Assembly: GCA_951230915.1 (NCBI GenBank)
Contig: OX579642.1
Location: 5,766,001 to 5,830,000, forward strand
Direction: 5' to 3'
Source of the DNA: Antitrichia curtipendula
Taxonomy: Eukaryota > Streptophyta > Bryopsida > Hypnales > Leucodontaceae
DNA length: 64,000 bases
Shown: one piece after another, positions 44,369 through 55,957 of the stretch
Layout of the letters: each line of letters opens with the position of its first letter
How positions within the stretch are numbered: position 1 is the first letter of the stretch
Made by a program: the position numbers and the translations under genes
The notes under the pieces: model-generated
The model's input: the letters and a program-made list of their open reading frames with translations, nothing else
What the model was told of the DNA's origin: nothing
Databases searched by the model: none

Positions 44369-46352
44369 TGCAAGACAGAGACATTCACCTCCTTTGTGGA
44401 AATTCAAAAACAATTTTAATTGAATGCCCATATGAAAAGTTATGCTACCTTCCAATATTTGGGTAGTTTTGTCATCTTTTGCAAAATTCCTCATCTACTT
44501 TTGAATTTTTGCATGTAATATTGTAACTAAAATTATATAACATGCATTTGTCAATAGCAACTACTACTTTTAGTGCAAAAAATCTCATTCAAAGAAGAGT
44601 CAAAACTCTACTAACCTTGTCAAGCAAGTTTGAAAAAAAACATTTTCATCTAACTACAAACACTACTATCTTAGAATCCTCAAAACTCTTGAATTTTTTT
44701 CTACATTTAAAATATTTATCACTAACTTTTCAATGTTTGGATTTCAAACAAAAAATTTCCTCGTTGCACAAGAAGTCATAATAAAAAATGACAAGTGTAT
44801 TGCTTGACCTCCTCATATTGCAAGGTGATTTAGAGTAAGATAGATCCTTTTATTTGCTTTTAAAATTTTGTATAAATTTACCTAGTAAGATGTAGTACTT
44901 GATGGTGGAGAGCCTCAATTTTGTGTAGAGCAAACATTTTACTCCAAGAGGGCTTGAAGTCTACTGACCCCATCTTGTAAAATGAAAGCATTCGATGAGA
45001 TTTCAGGGTCCTAAAGGATTGCGAGTTCCCAAATTGTTGGGAATGTTGGGACTGTGCCAAATCAATTCCAAATTTGTAGTCTGATGTGGCAGAGCTATTG
45101 CCACATCGGATAATAATATTTATTTTTAAAATATTTAAAGAATTTTTTTCTTAGAAGATATCATTTTATTATTTTTATATTTTTATATTTTTATATTTAC
45201 TTTATTTATTTTTAATTTTGGGTAGTAGTGGTTGGTTTCTAGCATTAAGAACTGGCCTAAAATGGCCCTCCAATGGAGCTAGAAAAACATCCAATGAAAG
45301 ATTTTTTTCACTTTAAACATTGTAATTTTTCAATCCACGTGGTCAAATGGACTAAATTTTTTCAACATGTTATTTTAGCCTATTGCACTTTTGTATGATT
45401 GAAGTTAAATTTTTTTTTTTTTTTCAATCTTCACCTATGCACTAAATAAATGGCAAGTTTGACAATATATCTTCAAAAACACCTACGGCTCTTTGGAAGG
45501 CAAATTTTTAAGAAACCCATCATATATTTTTTGAATTCTTTTTTGCCATCCCTAATCACCAGGTAAAATATTAGAATGTATACTTCATAATTTTATGAAG
45601 TAGTTTTATCCAATTGCATCCTTTTGTATCCTTTTAGCTTTATTTACATGTGAAAAGGAAGGTTCTAAAATGCATACTTCAATGAGCATATCATTGTTCC
45701 TTGTTTGGATAGCCCCATCCATACCTAACTTTCATTCACTCTCCTCTATTAAGCTTAGAGTTGGGGACAAATAGATCCATTTCTCATTGAAATGCTTACC
45801 TACAAAGTCAATACTTCACTAAACTTTACAACTAACTACGTAATTTGGAAGCTATGAAAGAGAGACAAAAGGAAATAATTTTTTAGGAGTATCAAACAAA
45901 TAAAGAAAAACAATAGAAAAAAATATTTAGTATAATAAATTAAAATAATGGTTTGAAGGCTGCAATAGTTGTTTTAAATCCGCCAATAATTTATTAAGAC
46001 TAATGCATTCTCGATCTACTAGACACTTGCTTGATTTGAGATACTTTTAGGTTTTCAAGAGCATTTTAGATCCAAAAAAATGTTGGATGTTGATGAGCAT
46101 GGCACAGTCTTTGGGAATTATAAATGCAAAATTGTGCTTGGTAGGTTGGGTTGAAAGGATGGTAGGGTGCGTGTTGTTTTGTCTATGTCTGGTCTCCACC
46201 AGGCCACTTGTGGCTAGTGGCTTGTATTTTCCTCTTGGCAATGAAAATCCGTTTCATTTGTTTAAATAAGAAAATATGGTAGGACAATTGTTGACACTTC
46301 CAATTATTATACATCCCCCCCCTCCCCCCCTTCTTAGCTTTCAAATTATGTA
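44369..46352. other. No gene; one shared palindrome
   Basis: AT-rich. TCTGATGTGGCAGAGCTATTGCCACATCGGA (positions 45079-45109, an inverted pair of TGATGTGGCA) resembles palindromes at 48105-48131 and 58072-58103. TTTTATATTTTTATATT repeats at about 45172-45200. Confidence 0.5.
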
Positions 46353-46590
46353 CACTAAATAGGGATATTAAGGGGACCAAAAAATTAAAGGAACTTACTG
46401 TGAAAAAACTTACCTCGTGGGGAGTCATTAAGGCTCTGTTGCAAAAAGAGTGGTTGAAAAGTGGAATCATTAAGGCTATATTGTAGTACGAGTGGCTAAA
46501 GAGTGGTAATTTTGTATAGCAAATATAAATATTTATCTAGTGTAAAATGTCAATTAATTAATATGGGTCCCCTTAATATCCTCTTCAGTG
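46353..46590. mobile_element. MITE, 238 bp, CACTAAATAG family, TA duplication
   Basis: Ends CACTAAATAGGGATATTAAG and the complement of CACTGAAGAGGATATTAAG. TA flanks (46351-46352 and 46591-46592). Same length as 20246-20483. The tandem phrase (ATCATTAAGGCT) is repeated inside. Confidence 0.8.
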
Positions 46591-46592
46591 TA

Positions 46593-47113
46593 GTTAATTT
46601 CAAATTTGGTGGAGAATTGACTTTGGTGGAGAAAGATCTCAGTGAGAAATGGACTTTTTTTGGTCGGCATCTCTCCATTTGATATGAAACAGTCTGAAAC
46701 CGACTTGAATAAAAGCCCTTGTACAAACTAGTCTTTGGGTGACATGGTTGTCAACATTCAATTGAAGTGTCTGTCTGCAAGTTTTGAAGACCCTGACTGG
46801 AGTCAGTTGTGTCAGTGATTCAAAGCCACATACAAATTTCCTGAATGACATTTTGACCAGCAAGGCTGGAGCTGAGTGTGTGTCAAAGCAACTGAATGTT
46901 TCCTTTTTCTTTGTTTTTGACACAAATGAAACGAAATTTCCTTGCAAGGGGGGGAGGGAATTTTCAAGCCTGCCAGCTACAGGTGGCACAAAGCAAAAGC
47001 ACTTGTAAAGTAAAAACAGGGACCACAGACGACCGTAACAGGGACTGAGGAGGAAAGAGAGCAGGGCACAGGGAGGGACTTGGGGGCTGGTAGCTCAACG
47101 TCAACGACACTAG
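46593..47113. other. No gene recognised
   Basis: Open frames on both strands at 46639-47008 overlap one another and lack motifs. Nothing else is supported. Confidence 0.45.
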
Positions 47114-47388
47114 TAAGGTAGGCACCCCCAAATGGCACCTGACCTTAAAGTGCCATCTACAGGCTGTGTACATTTCCAAAATCAGTTATGTACCTATTTG
47201 GATGGAGCGCTTTCAGAAACAAACTTTGACCCTTAATAACTTTTGCATACGGTGTTCAAATGCCATGTTCTCTGGTGTGTTGGAACCTCCTTTCACTTGC
47301 CAACAAAAATATATGAAAATTTGACTAGTCTAATAGTAGTAACTAGGTTCAGTAGCAAAAAGTGGCGGTTTTGGGTGTACCCACCTTA
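47114..47388 (+). mobile_element. TAAGGTAGG-family MITE, 275 bp
   Basis: Ends TAAGGTAGGCACCCCCAAAT and the complement of TAAGGTGGGTACACCCAAAA. Partner of 36969-37238. Confidence 0.78.
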
Positions 47389-47849
47389 TGTGTGCATGGA
47401 AATGCGAGCTTACGAGTCTTGAGCATATGTATAAGTAGATGTTCTACAACTATTCAAGGTGCTTGTAATATATACACTTACAATATAGATATTCTATAAC
47501 CTTGAAGGATTTTTTGTAATATAGACACCTATAATGTAGGAGTATAGGTCATTATGTTCACGTGCTCATGAGTGTAGGCTCACATAATAGCAACCATGAC
47601 TTGCAGTTCAAAGAGGTGAAAGATGAAGCCGGTCCAAAGCAAGACCAATTAGACTTTAGCACTTAATGCTTTTAACTCCTGCCTGGCTGAAATTTCATAG
47701 TTTTAAGACGATCAATTTGATTGATTATGTAGTGAAAATTACAATACAAACAAGGTCAAATTTGATATCATGAAGACTATACTAAAATTGGATGATGATT
47801 AGTGTTGTTTCCTGTTTTTTTATCCCCAACGCTATTTTTCAACTTATGT

Positions 47850-48225
47850 GCAAATAGTGTAAGGGCACTTAACTCCCGCCGTCAAACTCTGACCCTTCCT
47901 TTAAAAACTCTAAAATTAGATGTTTTTTGGGGGGTTTGGAGGGCCGTTTCAGGCCTGTTACTGGTGTTATTCCCCCGTAACGGCCGCTGTCAAAAATTAT
48001 TAAAAATTAGAAAAAATAAAAAAATAAAAAATTCTTAAAATCTTAAAACGAAAAACAAGATGAACAAAAAAAAATTGTTTTTTTGAAAAATAAATAAATT
48101 TATATGACGTGGCAATCCATCTGCCACGTCACGCAGCTGCTGCGGCGCAGTTCCAGACAGTTTCAAAGTCTGGAAATCCTGAGGAACTCGCAGCTCTCCA
48201 CAGGGGCTGAAAAACATGTAATGTT
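47850..48225 (+). mobile_element. GGGCTGAAA-family element fragment
   Basis: Its right half (AACTCGCAGCTCTCCACAGGGGCTGAAAAACATGTAATG, at about 48185-48224) matches the right end of 57757-58203. Contains TGACGTGGCA/TGCCACGTCA as a palindrome (48105-48131) beside A/T-only sequence. Left end uncertain. Confidence 0.5.
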
Positions 48226-48265
48226 TCTGTCTCCTGTCGTCAAATTTTTTACTATAGAGCTAAAA

Positions 48266-48823
48266 TAGTGTTAGAATGAGTAAGGTAAACCTGCTTATGA
48301 CAGACAGACTACCTAATGCAGACATCTACAAAACCACCCATTACAGCCTTACATCAACCCATTTCAGATTTTTGTCAATAAATGAGATTATGACTTCATT
48401 AGGTTGGTTAGTGGCCAAAATCAATGCCTTGGGAGATGGCCATGGAGTTATTAGTGACTGTTATAGGACACTTACACCTTTCTAGTATAAACTTGTCATA
48501 AAGGTTATTTTTTTTATTCCTTCATGTCATGGCCATGTTAGAAAATCTGGTGATTGCTTTAGGTGGTAAGATGACCATTATAAAAACACTTTTTGCTGAT
48601 TTGGGATAGTCTACAGATTCTTTTAGACCAATTGGGCAGAACACTTCAGAAATTCATAACTAATTCATACTTTGTCCAAAAAATAAAATTCCAGTTGCTT
48701 CCTTCATTTCTCAGATTTGTCTTTGTATGAAAAAAAATCAGAATATTTTTGTAATGGCAACATGACAAATCAGTTATTTTGCCTGTCATAGGTAGGTTTA
48801 GCTTAAATAATGTTCTAACACTA
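48266..48823. mobile_element. Element with TAGTGTTAGAA/TAAGGTAAACC ends, 558 bp
   Basis: Left end TAGTGTTAGAATGAGTAAGG then TAAACCTGCTTATGACAG. The right end, read inverted, is TAGTGTTAGAACATTATTTA then AGCTAAACCTACCTATGACA. Homologous to 19441-19885 in inverted orientation. No coding frame is conserved between the two. Confidence 0.78.
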
Positions 48824-49729
48824 ACCTTGCAAATCACAATTAGTGTTATTGTTGACAATTAGTGTAGCCAACACTATATACTGATTTTAGTGTGGTGGTG
48901 AACATCACATACATTGGTCAATATAAAAATACAATTGAAGAAAAGAAAATCCCCACACAACCTTCTTAAATACAATGAATAAAGAAAAACATAAAGTCCA
49001 ATTCCACCTCATAAATGGTTCATATTTGAAGTTCTTTTATTTTGAAGTCCATGTTTTGAACTTCAAACAAAGTTTGAAGTCCATGAGACTTTTGAATGAC
49101 AAACAAAGTGCTTTCAACTGGAGTCATGTGTCATCCAAAGTGATGCTTTGATTCTCCCAAAAGTAATCTTAACTACCAACAAATTTGATGAAATAGGTGG
49201 CAATCCAGTATTTGTACAAAGACGTAAGCCAAAATGCAGGAAATTAAAAAAAAAAAAAAAAAAAATAGAGCGTTAAAGAGTTGCAAATGATGCAGCTTTA
49301 GCAAAGAAAAGAAATTCCCTTCTTGGAACAGTGAGAAAAGAACCCCGAACTGTGATGCCCTTTCCATGAGAGAAGCTCTCACAAGCTCACAAAGGAAGAA
49401 GAATCTCAACACTTCACAAGAAAAAGAAACTCCACAACAGATGACTACCGCGCTTTCATAACATTCAAGAGCCGTCAGAGAGGCTGCCTTTGCCTCTCTG
49501 AAGTCTTCATCCACGAAATGCATCCACGAAATGCATCCACGTATTATTAATGTAAGCTTCAGGACCGAGACAATGGCAGTACATTTGTGGTGCGATCTAT
49601 TTTTCTGGTTAATTCTAGGACAAAATATACAAACAAATAATTATAAAGATAGATGGTCTGTCAAAACCCAAAGAATTCATTGAGTATTACATTAATGAAA
49701 TCTAACCACTTGCCATTAGTAACTCATTT
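48824..49729. other. No gene recognised
   Basis: A-run at 49246-49265. ATGCATCCACGAA is repeated in tandem at 49506-49545. The minus-strand frame 49173-49523 has no motif that I recognise. Confidence 0.45.
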
Positions 49730-50365
49730 TGATTTTTTTGTGGATAAGAGAAACTCTTTATGTACACTTGGGGTGGTAGGAGATAGAACAACCCATGTGA
49801 GATATGTAATTTAGAGTTTGTAATTTCTCAACCGCTCATAGTTAAGTCTAAAGTAGGAATTGTTGTTCAAATTATAATTTCAGACCTCATTTAGGCATAG
49901 TGGAATACCTTTTTTCAAAAACATTTGAACTAAATAAAGTTTAGGAATCAAGTTAAATTTCATCTCCAAAAATCCGTTTGAGATTTAGATCTTCCACTCA
50001 AAAGTTATGGACAAATTTCAGAGAGGATGTATGAAAATGTAAAAAAAAATAATCCTTTCAAACCCCTCTATGAAATTTGTCTATAAAATTTGAGTGGAAG
50101 ATTAAAATCTCAAACGGATTTTTGGAGATGAAATTTAACTTGATTCTACAACTTATTTTAGTTCAAAGTATTTTGAAAAAAGTTAATTTACTATGCCAAA
50201 ATGAGGTCTGAAATTATAGTTTTAACACAATTCCTACTTTAGACTTAACTATGAGCGGTTGAGAAATTACAAACTCTAAATTACATATCCCACATGGGTT
50301 GTTCTACCTCCTACCACCCCATATGTACATAAAGAATTGTCTTCTCATTCCAAATCACAAAACAT
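49730..50365. mobile_element. Foldback element, about 635 bp
   Basis: Two long arms (about 49740-50005 and 50085-50355) are near-perfect reverse complements, sharing GGTGGTAGGAG, AACAACCCATGTG, TCAACCGCTCATAGTTAAGT and CAAACGGATTTTTGGAGATG. No gene. One arm-like segment recurs inside 22241-23398. Confidence 0.85.
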
Positions 50366-51337
50366 GAGTGGCTTACAAAGCAATGTGGGGGAACTCAAGC
50401 ATTGAAATTATTGACCTCAATGAATTGATTATCATTTGTTTAAAGCTATTTTTTTGTGTATTATTTAAATTGAAGGTGTTTAATTTCTCAGTAACCCGAT
50501 TGTGCAGTCATGACCTTGGCATTGAGCAGAAGTCTGACATTATTGACGCGTGGCTTATTAGCTAATGTGGGGTGTGGAACATTTCACACCATTTCCTCCT
50601 TTGGATGGAATGATGTGGAATATACCACATCATTCCGTCAGAGGCAAGGCAGTTGCTCTCACAGCTCATGAATGTTATGTTCCAGCATTGAAAGCAAGGC
50701 TTATTTTGGGGGGCTTTCTAGTGCCAGATTGCACAAGAAAAATAATAATTTGGCTAAAAAATGGCACAAAATCATAAATTTTTTTGCCAAAAAACTTCAA
50801 GTCAAAAAAAAGTCTTGGATGAAATTGCCAAATTATGGATGAAAATAGAATTAGAGGCATATGATATGTGCAAATGTGATATTTTCTATCCAATAAATGC
50901 TGAAACTTGGAGCACCACTGTAACATTTTATATTGCCACTCTGGCTTTTTGTAAAAGATGAAAATAAGAGCCTTGATCAAAAGTCTTATTACTTCAGTTG
51001 TACTCTGTAGATTAGGGTCCAAAAACAATTCAAATTTATTCCTGGCAAGCTAAGTGAATCATAATAAAAACTAGGAACTTTGAAAAACAAAAACAAAATC
51101 TATCAATTTCACAAGCTATAAAGTGTGTTGGAAAGATGATAGAGTCTAGTTTACAATATAAAAAGTTTACATTACAAAATTGTAATATCATACAATATTC
51201 ACAAAAAATAAAACATAACATAATGTCTACCATCTATTGTTGTCACCTTTTACTGAAATAAGGGGTTGCATTTTGTTAGGCATATATACTTTAATAATGA
51301 AGGTATAGAGTTGCTCTAAAGATACTGTATTTCACAC
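50366..51337. other. No gene; one short palindrome
   Basis: GGAATGATGTGG (50607-50618) and CCACATCATTCC (50625-50636) form a perfect 12-bp hairpin with a six-base loop. No coding frame is recognised. Confidence 0.5.
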
Positions 51338-51912
51338 TAATCGAATAGCTTGCACCATTATTTTCTTCATTTCTTGGTCTACGACAAATGTTGTAGCTAA
51401 TCTTTGACACTCTTCCGTACATTCTCTATGGGATCAAGTCTCAAGAATTTGCGGATCAAATAGTATTGGCATGCCATGAGCTTATCTCTATTGCAATGAA
51501 AGTAAGCTGCGGTGGACTCAAGCACCATCTTCCACGAGTGTCAATTGCCATGGGTGATTGTGAAAGACATTAAACCCATGTAACATTCCCTCATAAACAA
51601 GAGCTACAAATTCACTTGTTGACTTTCTGTTTGGAGGTATTATACAAGAGGGCATTTATCAAAGCCACTAAATGCACTCCAAATCATCATTGAAGTACGG
51701 TCAGATTTGAAAGATGGCACTATACAATCCCACACATATATTTCATATAATTTTTGCCACACTCTAATTTGCCTTGAATTCTTATCAATTTCAAATGACA
51801 ATTTGTATGACCAAATCACATTGCACCAATTTTCAAAATTCCAACTTTCATGAGCTTGGGCAAATGCAAGCCTATCTATTTTACGCTTGTGATTAAAATA
51901 GGGCTTTTTCTA
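51338..51912 (-). pseudogene. Tc1/mariner-type transposase relic
   Basis: On the minus strand a frame begins with RLAFAQAHESW (near 51870), then NWCNVIWSYKLSFE, RVWQKLYE, and CIVPSFKSDRTSMMIWSAFS. It ends, after frame changes and stops, with a DPIENV motif (near 51425). This order (AFA..H..W, the first catalytic Asp in an IWSDE-type motif, a GR.SVMVWG-type motif, and the SPDLNPIENVW region) is that of IS630/Tc1/mariner DDE transposases. The first catalytic Asp is Tyr here (GAC to TAC), and at least three stops or shifts follow, so it is dead. No flanking inverted repeats recognised. It could have served the TA-duplicating MITEs in the window; this is inference. Confidence 0.72.
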
Positions 51913-52039
51913 ATGTAATACAATTTTTCAAAGTCCATCTCAAGTAGGTGCAACCATGTCGTGTTGCAACATATATTCAAGTGGTTTGATATTTTATGTC
52001 ATATTTAATTACTTTTGGACTTTTGAAAGTCCAAAATTC

Positions 52040-52210
52040 ATACTAGTCATCCAGAGATCTCTTGATTGAGCATTAGGGGATCTATCTAAATCATTGGGAG
52101 ATCTAAATTTTCATTGGGGGATCAATCCAAAACATTAGGAAATCTATACAAGCATCGAGGGATCTCCTGGTGTTTGTATAGATAGGGAGATCCCCCGATG
52201 CTTGTATAGA
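52040..52210. repeat. GGGGATC repeats ending in a 25-bp hairpin
   Basis: Variants of CATTGGGGGATCTA recur at spacings of about 23-27 bases from 52072 to 52150. The last unit is part of an inverted pair, 52143-52167 against 52186-52210 (TCTATACAAGCATCG and complement), with one mismatch and an 18-base loop. Confidence 0.7.
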
Positions 52211-53090
52211 TTGTACTTAGTCCAAAATTCATTGAATAGTCTAGATGTAGTTAAATACACCTTTTTTCAATAGTGGTTGTCTTCTATTGTTTGTAACAAA
52301 ATGTGAAAACATCCTAGCATCACAACTAGACATTTTTTGATGCCCACTACATTGATTTTCAAGTACTCTACACTTCAACAAATCTTCCAATTTGTCAAAC
52401 CAATGGAAATGGTTGAGCATGGAACATTTGGGACTACTCTCATGTCCTTGTATCTCCAAAATATGACTCTTCTCCTTAGTACTCATCATTCTATGCGTCA
52501 TAGTACTCAATCTAACTTCTCAAGAATCAGTCAATTGATCTTGTAACAACAGAAAGAGCTGTCAAACTATACAAAGTTGCTTTCTTTCTCCGTGGAGGAC
52601 AGTGGAGCTCGTGAGGCAGCTTGTACAAAATGTTTGTTGAGGAAGAAATGCGGGTAGTTGAACTACAAAGCGATTACAATGCGATTGCAATGCCACTAAA
52701 AAGCAACTGCAATGTGACTGGAAAACAACTTCAATTGTACAAAGGTTTTTCCAATTGTCTTATATCAATTGTCCCATATCAATTGTTAAGAGTGCCATTA
52801 GGTTGAGCATATAAGATTTGTAAATTGTACTCTTATATAATGAATTTCGTTAATAGAATTCTAAAAGTTCTACAACTTGTAGATTTCTATAGTTTGTAGA
52901 TTTCTACAATGTGTAGATTTTTTACAATTTGTAGATTTTTGTAGTCTATAAAAATCAAAATATTATTTAGATTCTAAGAAATTATAAAACCTATGAAATT
53001 ATAAAGTTTCCTAAACAAGTAAAATCTATTAAACATGAATATTTGAACTTTTGAAATGTAAAGAAGAAGCTAGATCTGAAATTCAAAATT
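52211..53090. other. No gene; short GCRACTGCAATG repeats
   Basis: 52670-52740 has loosely periodic GCGATTGCAATG-type units; 52868-52945 repeats TTTGTAGATTT(C/T)TA. No frame recognised. Confidence 0.5.
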
Positions 53091-53094
53091 ATTG

Positions 53095-53205
53095 ATACAA
53101 GTCACAAAGAAGTCACAAACCAATTGCAAACAAGTCGCAGACAAGTTGCAAAGAAGTCACAAACTAATTGCAAACAAGTCGCAAACAAGTTGCGAACTAG
53201 TGCTC
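53095..53205 (+). repeat. Degenerate 10-12-bp tandem repeat
   Basis: About ten units of AAGTCRCAAAC/AAGTTGCAAA. Confidence 0.75.
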
Positions 53206-53898
53206 AACTTCACGTGGCAGTGAATACCACATAAGCAACCATGTCAGAAAACTTCATCGATGAACTTCCAAGTAGGCTACCAGATGAGAAACAACTCCAT
53301 TGTTTTCTACAACTCATGCACTTTGTCCCTTGCAACTGCAGGTTCCCAAATAAGCACCAGTTGCAAATATCCTCTACAACCAAAAAAACAGTTGTGGAGT
53401 GTAGTTGCAAAACCCTTCATTTTCTTCTAGTGGATGTAAAAGGATGTGGAAGTTGAATCAACAAATAACCGTTGATGAGTCTATTGTCAGGTATAAAGGT
53501 AGGTTTTGTCCAATAAGACAAATATCTTCCTAATAAGCCAATGTGGTTTGGAATCAAAGTGTGGGCATTAGCTGATGCAGTGGTCAAATATATATGGACG
53601 TTTAATGTGTATTGTGGCAAAGAGTAGGCATCAAATGAAGAACAACTTTAAGGGGCTATTGGTGAAAAAGGGATTCAAAGGGTCACCGGTGGAAAGGGTT
53701 ATGGAATGTAAGGTATGGAAGTGGTGAAGGAACTCACAACAAATTTGCAAGGGTCGGGCCACATAGTGACTATAGATAGATAGTTTTTTCACTTCGGTTC
53801 CACTATTCATGCAACTTCTAAAATGTGGTATAACAGCCATTGGTATACTAAAATCATCTTGCAAGTATGTGCCCTCGGGGAGGTCACTTAGAGTGTCC

Positions 53899-54390
53899 AT
53901 TAGAAACCACGTGTGATCAAAACTTTGGACCCCCTATTTACTTTTTGAATTTTAAATTAAAAAAAAAAAAAAAAAAGAATAGATTTTCCTACTTTGAAAG
54001 TTTATGTTTTGAATTATTGACATTTTTATTTGTTAATGCTAATTAGTTACAAATTTTTGAAGTAAAAAGATACACTATAGAACTGAGAAATAACTTTTAC
54101 TCCCCTATATTATATAAGAAAAAATTGTCTAAAAAATGAACAAAAAATTCCTAAAAATAACTCTCTATTGAAAGCTCATTTTGAGTTGAATATTGATTCA
54201 ATGGTCATCTAAATGTGTTCTCTATAATTTTTTGAGTTGAAAAACATGCCATTTTAGTTCATTTTCAACCTCTTCTAGAAATCATTTCATATTTTATTTG
54301 AGTTGGAAATTTTGGCAATAGAAACCTATAGTCATTATTAAACAATGCTCAAAATTTTAGGTTGAAATTATAGTTTATTAGAAACCACTT
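53899..54390. mobile_element. Insertion in the piggyBac relic, between ATTAGAAACCAC repeats
   Basis: ATTAGAAACCAC occurs at about 53900 and 54379. The 480 bp between is AT-rich, with an 18-base A run (53957-53974), and does not resemble piggyBac. A 12-bp duplication would fit LINE/SINE-type insertion, but the A run is not at the end, so the class is uncertain. Confidence 0.45.
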
Positions 54391-54559
54391 GTCGCACGTG
54401 GTTTGTTGTAGTAGAACTAAGTAGCCTCCCCGAATATGTGCCACGTGAAATGTGGAATTCAGACATTACAAAAAAGAAAGAGATGGGTTGGTGTGATTGG
54501 CGTATGCACAACTCTAGCAAAATATGTTGCCTAGTATGGAAGGACAAAATGGCGGTATT

Positions 54560-54775
54560 CACTATAAGAAACTCGCGTTTTAGGTGACAAGCCCAAATTT
54601 TTTATGACAGATTTTAGGTGACATCCAATGCAACAACCTATGTTTTTATGTCAACATTGATATTACACTGGACGTTTTTGTTGACATAAAAACATGGATT
54701 GTTGCATTAGATGTCACCTAAAATTCGTCATGAAAAATTTGGGCTTGTCACCTAAAACATGGGTTTCTTATAGTG
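54560..54775. mobile_element. CACTA-type hairpin MITE, 216 bp, ATT duplication
   Basis: CACTATAAGAAACTCGCG and the complement of CACTATAAGAAACCCATG end a nearly perfect inverted repeat (TTTTAGGTGACAAGCCC, CAACA..CATGTTTTTATGTCAAC). ATT flanks both sides (54557-54559 and 54776-54778). Removing the element with one ATT rejoins the piggyBac frame across the site (AVLFLSTHANPVPP). Same family as 37816-38410. Confidence 0.93.
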
Positions 54776-55313
54776 ATTGTTTTTATCCACTCATGCTAAT
54801 CCAGTGCCACCTAGAGGGGAAAAACAAACTATATTGCAGACTCTAGACGGTGGGCAAATTCTAGTGAATTCAGGACCTATGCATATTCAATACCAAAAGA
54901 ATACGCGAGAAGTTGATAGTGCATATCAGTTGAGAGGCATATACTTGACATTGATATGGAGTCACAAGTGGTGGTATTGCTTATTTCATTATTTGCTTGA
55001 TACATGTACTGTCAACGCATGGATTGTACACAGTGATTTGAGTTTCCAGTTTCTCCACAACCCTTTGTCTCATCTTACTTTCCACATGCAGTTGGCGAAG
55101 GACTTGGCATCTAAGTAGAGTGGAAGAAAAGAATGCTATTCAACATTTTTGCCAAATGTTCGTTGCACCCATGGCCGGTGGCCTATGGAGAAGTCTCGAA
55201 GAGTGTGCAAAGTTTGCCACCGGAAATGTTCGCACATATGTCCCGGTTGTGAGGGGTTTTCATATGTGCAAATTTGCTTACTATTGGAATTGTCATTGGA
55301 CATAGTATTTTGA

Positions 55314-55732
55314 GGTTGAAATATATTGGAGGTGTTTATGTTTTATGTTCAATATATAAGTTTTATTATATGTTGTAAATGGAGTTGTACATCTTGGTTG
55401 CAGAGGAGAAGTTGACAAATAAGGTTTTGTTTGAAAAAATAGCGCTAAGACATCTAGAAAGCTCTGTAGCTTTTTTTTTTTTTTTTCCCAAATAAAAACT
55501 GCAAATTATTCTTGTATGTGCATTAGTTTTTTTATATTGTTGGTGCAAGCACATCAATGATTTTTCTTACAAATAGTACTTGTGAGTTTCCACTCCATGG
55601 GTCTAAGCTCTTCTGAGTGTCAAGGAGTCTCATAGCTAATGGCGGAGCAGTTACTAGTTGTTCTCATCACCAATGTCATAAGAAGGAAGGCAAGCATGGA
55701 GTGCGAGGAGTGGCTGTCAACAAATTGACAGG
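55314..55732. other. No gene recognised
   Basis: AT-rich 3' flank of the piggyBac relic with a 17-base T run at about 55471. No TTAA-flanked terminus identified. Confidence 0.45.
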
Positions 55733-55957
55733 TAAGGGAGGAGCACCCAATGGCATCTATGTACCCAATGCCGTTACTTTCTAGGTAAGGCAAAGATTCT
55801 AAAACGTAAATGTTGGCAGAATATAGATAGCTTATCATTTTGGTCAACAAAAATAAGCTATCTATGGCCCACCTACATTTTAAGTATTGAAATGAACAAT
55901 CATGTGTAAAAAGTGACGGCATTGGGTACACGCATGCCATTGGGTGCTCCTACCTTA
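55733..55957. mobile_element. TAAGG-ended MITE, 225 bp
   Basis: Ends TAAGGGAGGAGCACCCAATG and the complement of TAAGGTAGGAGCACCCAATG, with AGCTATCTAT/ATAGATAGCT at the inner ends. GTACCCAATGCCGT is repeated on both arms. Confidence 0.85.

Larger units (their letters stand above)
53455..55313 (+). pseudogene. piggyBac-type transposase relic
   Basis: Blocks in piggyBac order are spread over changing frames. VDESIVRYKGRF (53471-53506) holds the first catalytic Asp. KPMWFGIKVWALADAV (about 53535) is followed by GHIVTID, FTSVPLFMQLLKCGI and YVPSGR (to about 53890). After an interruption, VWKDKMAV (about 54535) leads into STHANPVPP (54790-54815), then VDSAYQLRGIY and KWWYCLFHYLLDTCTVNAWI (54910-55030). 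The C-terminal Cys-rich finger (CKVCHRKCSHICPGC, 55155-55260) is in another frame and ends at 55313. The second catalytic Asp is visible (TID). Active piggyBac enzymes cut and paste at TTAA; this copy has several stops and shifts plus two insertions and cannot work. It is unusual beside plant genes. Confidence 0.85.

Noticed and set aside
49246..49265. Poly-A run as a retrocopy tail
   Set aside because: No upstream coding similarity and no flanking duplication.
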